From Lachnoclostridium sp. An169 (GTDB taxonomy: Bacteria; Bacillota; Clostridia; Lachnospirales; Lachnospiraceae), in contig NZ_NFKT01000018.1 of NCBI RefSeq assembly GCF_002160525.1, positions 1 through 64,000 on the forward strand: 64,000 nt of DNA, read 5' to 3'. Numbering within the stretch: the stretch's first letter is position 1; every line of letters starts with the position of its first letter. Under the pieces are notes generated by a model. The model was not told where the DNA came from and made no database searches. It saw only the letters and a program-made list of their open reading frames with translations. A program made the translations under genes and the position numbers. Of the stretch, positions 62,429 through 64,000 are shown one piece after another.

Positions 62429-64000
62429 ACAGGAAAGACCCCGGGTAAATGCCGGAACGATCAAGACAGCAAAGCGCCTGCTGGGATATGTGACCGGAAC
62501 TTATAAAATACAGTTTATCGTTGTGCTTTTTTGTATCCTGGTCAGTTCTGTGGCATCGATCTCAGTGTCGCTGTCCCTGCGTTATCTGCTGGATGATTAT
62601 ATCATTCCTCTGATCGGCCAGAAGGATCCGGATTACAGTGAACTTTATATGGCGCTGACCGTACTGGGGACGATCTTCCTGTGCGGAGTTATCGCGACAT
62701 TTGTCTACAGCAGGCTGATGGTCACGATCGGACAGGGCGTGCTTAAGCGTGTCCGCGATGAGATGTTTGAACATATGCAGACTCTGCCGATCCGCTATTT
62801 TGATCAGAATACGAACGGTTCGATCATGAGCCTTTACACAAACGATACGGATACCCTCAGACAGATGATCAACCAGTCCATTCCGCAGGTGCTGATGTCG
62901 TCGCTGACGATCATTGTGACATTTGTTGCAATGCTGGTGTTAAGCCCGCTGCTGACACTTCTTGCGGTGCTTGTAATTGTTGTGATGATTCTCGTATCAA
63001 AAGTGGTTACGGGGAACAGCGGAAAGTACTTTATCCGGCAGCAGCTTGACCTGGCGAATGTGACCGGATTCGTGGAAGAGCGGATGAATGGACAGAGAGT
63101 GGTCAAGGTGTTCAACCATGAGAAAATTTCTGAGGAGGAGTTCGACAAGCTGAATGAGCAGCTCTTTGAGAGCTCTTCAAAGGCCCATACATTTGCCAGT
63201 ATCATGGGACCGGTGATCGGAAACATCGGAAACGTACAGTTTGTGCTGACCGCAGTGTTCGGCGGCTTTTTGTCGGTAGCGGGAATCGGAAACATTACAC
63301 TTGGCGTTATGGCTTCCTATCTGCAGTTTACAAAGAGCTTTACCCAGCCTTTCATGCAGATCGCCCAGCAGTTCAACTCTATCATCATGGCGCTTGCCGG
63401 AGCGGAAAGAATCTTCCGTATGATGGATGAAGAGCCGGAAGTGGACGAGGGATACGTTACCCTGGTCAATGCGAAGAAGGATGCGGACGGCAATATTACA
63501 GAATGCAAGGAGCGCACCGGACTGTGGGCGTGGAAACATCCCCATCAGGCGGACGGAACGGTTACTTATACCGAGCTCAAAGGTGATGTGCGTTTCTATG
63601 ACATGACATTCGGCTACACGCCGGACCATATGGTGCTCCATAATCTGACACTGTATGCAAAGCCGGGACAGAAGCTGGCGTTCGTCGGTTCCACCGGGGC
63701 CGGAAAGACCACTATCACGAACCTGATCAACCGGTTCTACGATGTGGCTGACGGAAAGATCCGTTATGACGATATCAATATCAACAAGATTAAGAAAGCC
63801 GATCTGAGACGGTCTCTGGGAATCGTGCTCCAGGATACTCATCTGTTTACCGGAACCATTATGGAGAATATCCGGTACGGTAAACTGGACGCCACCGACG
63901 AGGAAGTCTACAAGGCGGCAAAACTGGCTCATGCAGACGGATTTATCCGCATGCTGCCGAAAGGATATGACACTCACTTAAGCGGAGACGGCGAGGAACT
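62421..64000 (+). CDS. ABC exporter, fused permease/ATPase, second half (partial)
   Basis: The first 526 residues are present and the gene runs off the right edge. Six membrane segments (about 30-330) are followed by Walker A GSTGAGKTT (about 421-429) and the Q-loop region GIVLQDTHLF. An insertion (about 345-385) lies before the ATPase domain. The start overlaps the first half-gene by 8 bp, with AAGGAGG upstream. It is the likely catalytic partner of the preceding half-transporter. Confidence 0.9.
   Translation, partial: MSRQERPRVNAGTIKTAKRLLGYVTGTYKIQFIVVLFCILVSSVASISVSLSLRYLLDDYIIPLIGQKDPDYSELYMALTVLGTIFLCGVIATFVYSRLMVTIGQGVLKRVRDEMFEHMQTLPIRYFDQNTNGSIMSLYTNDTDTLRQMINQSIPQVLMSSLTIIVTFVAMLVLSPLLTLLAVLVIVVMILVSKVVTGNSGKYFIRQQLDLANVTGFVEERMNGQRVVKVFNHEKISEEEFDKLNEQLFESSSKAHTFASIMGPVIGNIGNVQFVLTAVFGGFLSVAGIGNITLGVMASYLQFTKSFTQPFMQIAQQFNSIIMALAGAERIFRMMDEEPEVDEGYVTLVNAKKDADGNITECKERTGLWAWKHPHQADGTVTYTELKGDVRFYDMTFGYTPDHMVLHNLTLYAKPGQKLAFVGSTGAGKTTITNLINRFYDVADGKIRYDDININKIKKADLRRSLGIVLQDTHLFTGTIMENIRYGKLDATDEEVYKAAKLAHADGFIRMLPKGYDTHLSGDGEE

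Overview
The window looks like a chromosomal segment of a spore-forming Lachnospiraceae-type Clostridium (Firmicutes). The reasons are spore maturation genes spmA and spmB, a Bacillus/Clostridium-type holB-ricT-trmN6-rsmI cluster, strong AGGAGG ribosome binding sites, a NiaR-type NAD operon, clostridial GlgC/GlgD, class C sortase pili and many GPH/GH2/GH3 sugar genes. Species cannot be named from this sequence.

Layout. 1-935: 3' end of a 23S rRNA gene, then seven tRNA genes (Asp, Val, Tyr, Thr, initiator Met, Phe, Lys) and a terminator; no 5S gene is seen. 1153-6711: PLP decarboxylase, guanylate-kinase-like protein, holB, ricT, trmN6-like and rsmI, all on +. 6792-11378: an orphan degenerate ABC ATPase, spmB, a DUF885 lipoprotein with spmA, and a membrane-anchored unknown. 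11571-19148: a tightly overlapping operon with an AbiEi-like wHTH protein, SMC-like JetA, JetB and JetC of the Wadjet/Mks class, a calcineurin-like phosphoesterase and a NYN-LOTUS nuclease. No JetD is present. 19246-28259: a LytTR two-component system, then a GH2 beta-galactosidase, a domain-permuted GH3 enzyme and a GPH sugar symporter. 28471-31555: two AAA-ATPase-like/PD-(D/E)XK proteins, the first cut short. 31644-35525: nadA-nadB-nadC-niaR. 35623-40538: methyltransferase, large exported unknown, a 476-bp intergenic region full of inverted repeats, and a DnaQ-type exonuclease. 40872-45277: cstA, then coaBC, a putative pantothenate ECF S component and coaX (coenzyme A supply). 45382-47506 (minus): a three-gene cassette of small unknown protein, DUF3696-like ATPase and PIN nuclease. 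47687-49943 (minus): glgC-glgD. 50213-60022: tyrosine recombinase, a 392-bp invertible segment, and a sortase-assembled pilus operon ending in a zinc-ribbon/AP2 protein. 60127-64000: MarR regulator and a heterodimeric ABC exporter, the second half running off the window.

The two strongest candidates for new biology are the JetABC operon that lacks JetD but carries a phosphoesterase and a NYN-LOTUS nuclease, and the recombinase-controlled invertible promoter in front of the pilus genes. In the orientation given, that promoter points away from the pilus operon (OFF). Two further signals deserve attention: a pair of structured repeats at 39391-39802 with a conserved core and covarying stems, and the ATPase-PIN cassette, whose ATPase has altered catalytic motifs.
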